A stretch of 64,000 nucleotides of DNA, taken from Leifsonia sp. EB41 (GTDB taxonomy: Bacteria > Actinomycetota > Actinomycetes > Actinomycetales > Microbacteriaceae). Each line of letters opens with the position of its first letter. Position 1 is the first letter of the stretch. Shown piece after piece: positions 63,404 through 64,000 of this stretch. The stretch lies in contig NZ_JBGCCJ010000001.1 in assembly GCF_041262565.1 (NCBI RefSeq), positions 2,356,001 through 2,420,000 of the forward strand. Direction: 5' to 3'. The notes under the pieces are model-generated. The model did no database searches, was not told the origin of the DNA, and saw nothing but the letters and a program-made list of their open reading frames with translations. A program made the position numbers and the translations under genes.

Positions 63404-63930
63404 CGTACCAAGCGACCGAGCGCATCCACACCGTCGAGGCGCGGCGCATCGAGCTGGAGGCCGAGGTGCCGTTCGCCCAGCTCCGGCGCGCATTCGAGGA
63501 GCAGGTGCCCGAGCTCGATCGGAGGTTGCAGAGCGGCCTCCTGGACCAGGGCGCGGACTGGTCGACGCTGACGCGCATGCTCGAGGGGCCCGGGACGCAC
63601 GGCCTCGTGCGGTTCTGGACCGACGACCCCCGCCCGGTCATGCGGGTGGGCGGCGTCGACACGGCCAGCGTCAGCTATCTCGTCGGCGACTACGCGACGG
63701 CCGCACGGATGTACCGACACGACGCGGGCGCGCTGCTCTATGCGCCGCTGCGCGTCGAACTGCACGACGCGGGTGGAGGCCGCACCGTGCTCAGCGTCGA
63801 GCAGCCGAGCGCGCCGCTGCGCGGGTTCGGCAACAACAAGATCACGCAGGCCGGCTACGAGCTGGACCGGAAGCTGGGCGACTTGCTCGAAGACCTCGGG
63901 CTTCCGCGCCCGAGCGTGCTGCGCCTGTAG
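63400..63930 (+). CDS. DUF302 family protein
   Basis: The 176-residue protein has the DUF302 segment [28 protein letters not shown] near residues 90-118 (shown in parts), with [20 protein letters not shown] before it and [20 protein letters not shown] after it. DUF302 proteins are small soluble domains of unknown function, sometimes linked to stress. GTG 63400 overlaps the panD stop, so it is cotranscribed with panD. Confidence 0.75.
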   Translation: MTYQATERIHTVEARRIELEAEVPFAQLRRAFEEQVPELDRRLQSGLLDQGADWSTLTRMLEGPGTHGLVRFWTDDPRPVMRVGGVDTASVSYLVGDYATAARMYRHDAGALLYAPLRVELHDAGGGRTVLSVEQPSAPLRGFGNNKITQAGYELDRKLGDLLEDLGLPRPSVLRL

Positions 63931-63940
63931 CTGCCGGCGG

Positions 63941-64000
63941 TCAGGGCTCCCGCAGCCCCCAGGCCTGCCCGTAGCCGCCCTCGGTCACCGGCCGCTCCAT
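63941..64000 (-). CDS. C-terminal fragment of an unidentified protein
   Basis: The last 20 codons of a minus-strand frame, ending TVTEGGYGQAWGLREP-like (visible: RPVTEGGYGQAWGLREP, stop TGA at 63943-63941), run to the window edge. The sequence stops too soon to name a family. An ATG falls exactly at 64000-63998 but the gene probably starts further right. Confidence 0.4.
   Translation of the reverse strand: MERPVTEGGYGQAWGLREP

Overview
The window is high-GC actinobacterial chromosome, most likely from the family Microbacteriaceae (Leifsonia or a close relative). The 16S rRNA has actinobacterial signatures, the rRNA operon has no tRNA in its spacer, the genes use GC-rich third positions, and menaquinone synthesis, system II cytochrome c maturation, polyprenol-phosphate-mannose synthesis and an archaeal-type AspRS sit close together. 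Most genes are housekeeping or central catabolism. No prophage, integrase, insertion sequence or CRISPR array is visible.

Layout. 1-2.7 kb: a sugar ABC importer (ATPase cut by the window edge, lipoprotein binding protein) with its ROK repressor. 2.8-4.2 kb: a small unknown gene and a frameshifted DUF3800 gene in a less GC-biased patch with hairpins. 4.2-9.7 kb: two DUF1304 membrane proteins flanking an FAD monooxygenase, a YhdH/AcuI-type oxidoreductase with a PEP-mutase-like enzyme, and an LssY_C membrane protein. 9.7-14.4 kb: Na+/H+ antiporter, tRNA hydroxylase TrhO, Ppm-type mannosyltransferase, a YbhB protein and a LysE exporter. 14.4-19.4 kb: the methylcitrate cycle (prpD, prpB, prpC) for propionate, then a thiolase broken by a one-base shift. 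19.5-26.4 kb: RadC, AspRS, a histidine phosphatase, and tlpA/resA-ccdA-resB-ccsB for cytochrome c maturation. 26.4-32.4 kb: three predicted promoters and a complete 16S-23S-5S operon. 32.5-35.3 kb: a disordered repeat protein fused to a TPR-like region, and a HAD-IIA phosphatase. 35.3-42 kb: menC, menB, menE, menA and menD with small membrane proteins. 42-49.3 kb: lipoprotein, thioesterase, two FAD enzymes, an alkylbase DNA glycosylase, an SRPBCC protein and a LysR regulator. 49.4-59.6 kb: PutA (proline to glutamate), an aldo/keto reductase, a two-component system whose kinase is frameshifted, an Lrp regulator and divergent rocD (ornithine catabolism). 59.7-64 kb: POT peptide transporter, MOSC protein, HAD phosphatase, panD and a DUF302 protein.

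The genes fit an aerobic heterotroph that feeds on sugars, propionate, proline, ornithine and peptides. Menaquinone and c-type cytochromes point to a respiratory chain.

Three patterns recur beyond ordinary annotation. (1) Many genes have a TANNNT or NANNNT hexamer 6-8 nt before the start codon and no Shine-Dalgarno site, which predicts leaderless mRNAs. In at least three cases the TAG stop codon of the upstream gene forms the first half of that hexamer. (2) A palindromic element with the core AACGGAGGAGATC occurs after prpC and after the peptide transporter. One arm resembles the 3' end of 16S rRNA (15 of 18 bases) and the other resembles a Shine-Dalgarno site. (3) Four genes carry apparent single-base frameshifts (DUF3800, thiolase, the PutA N-terminus and a histidine kinase). 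This may be sequencing error or real decay.
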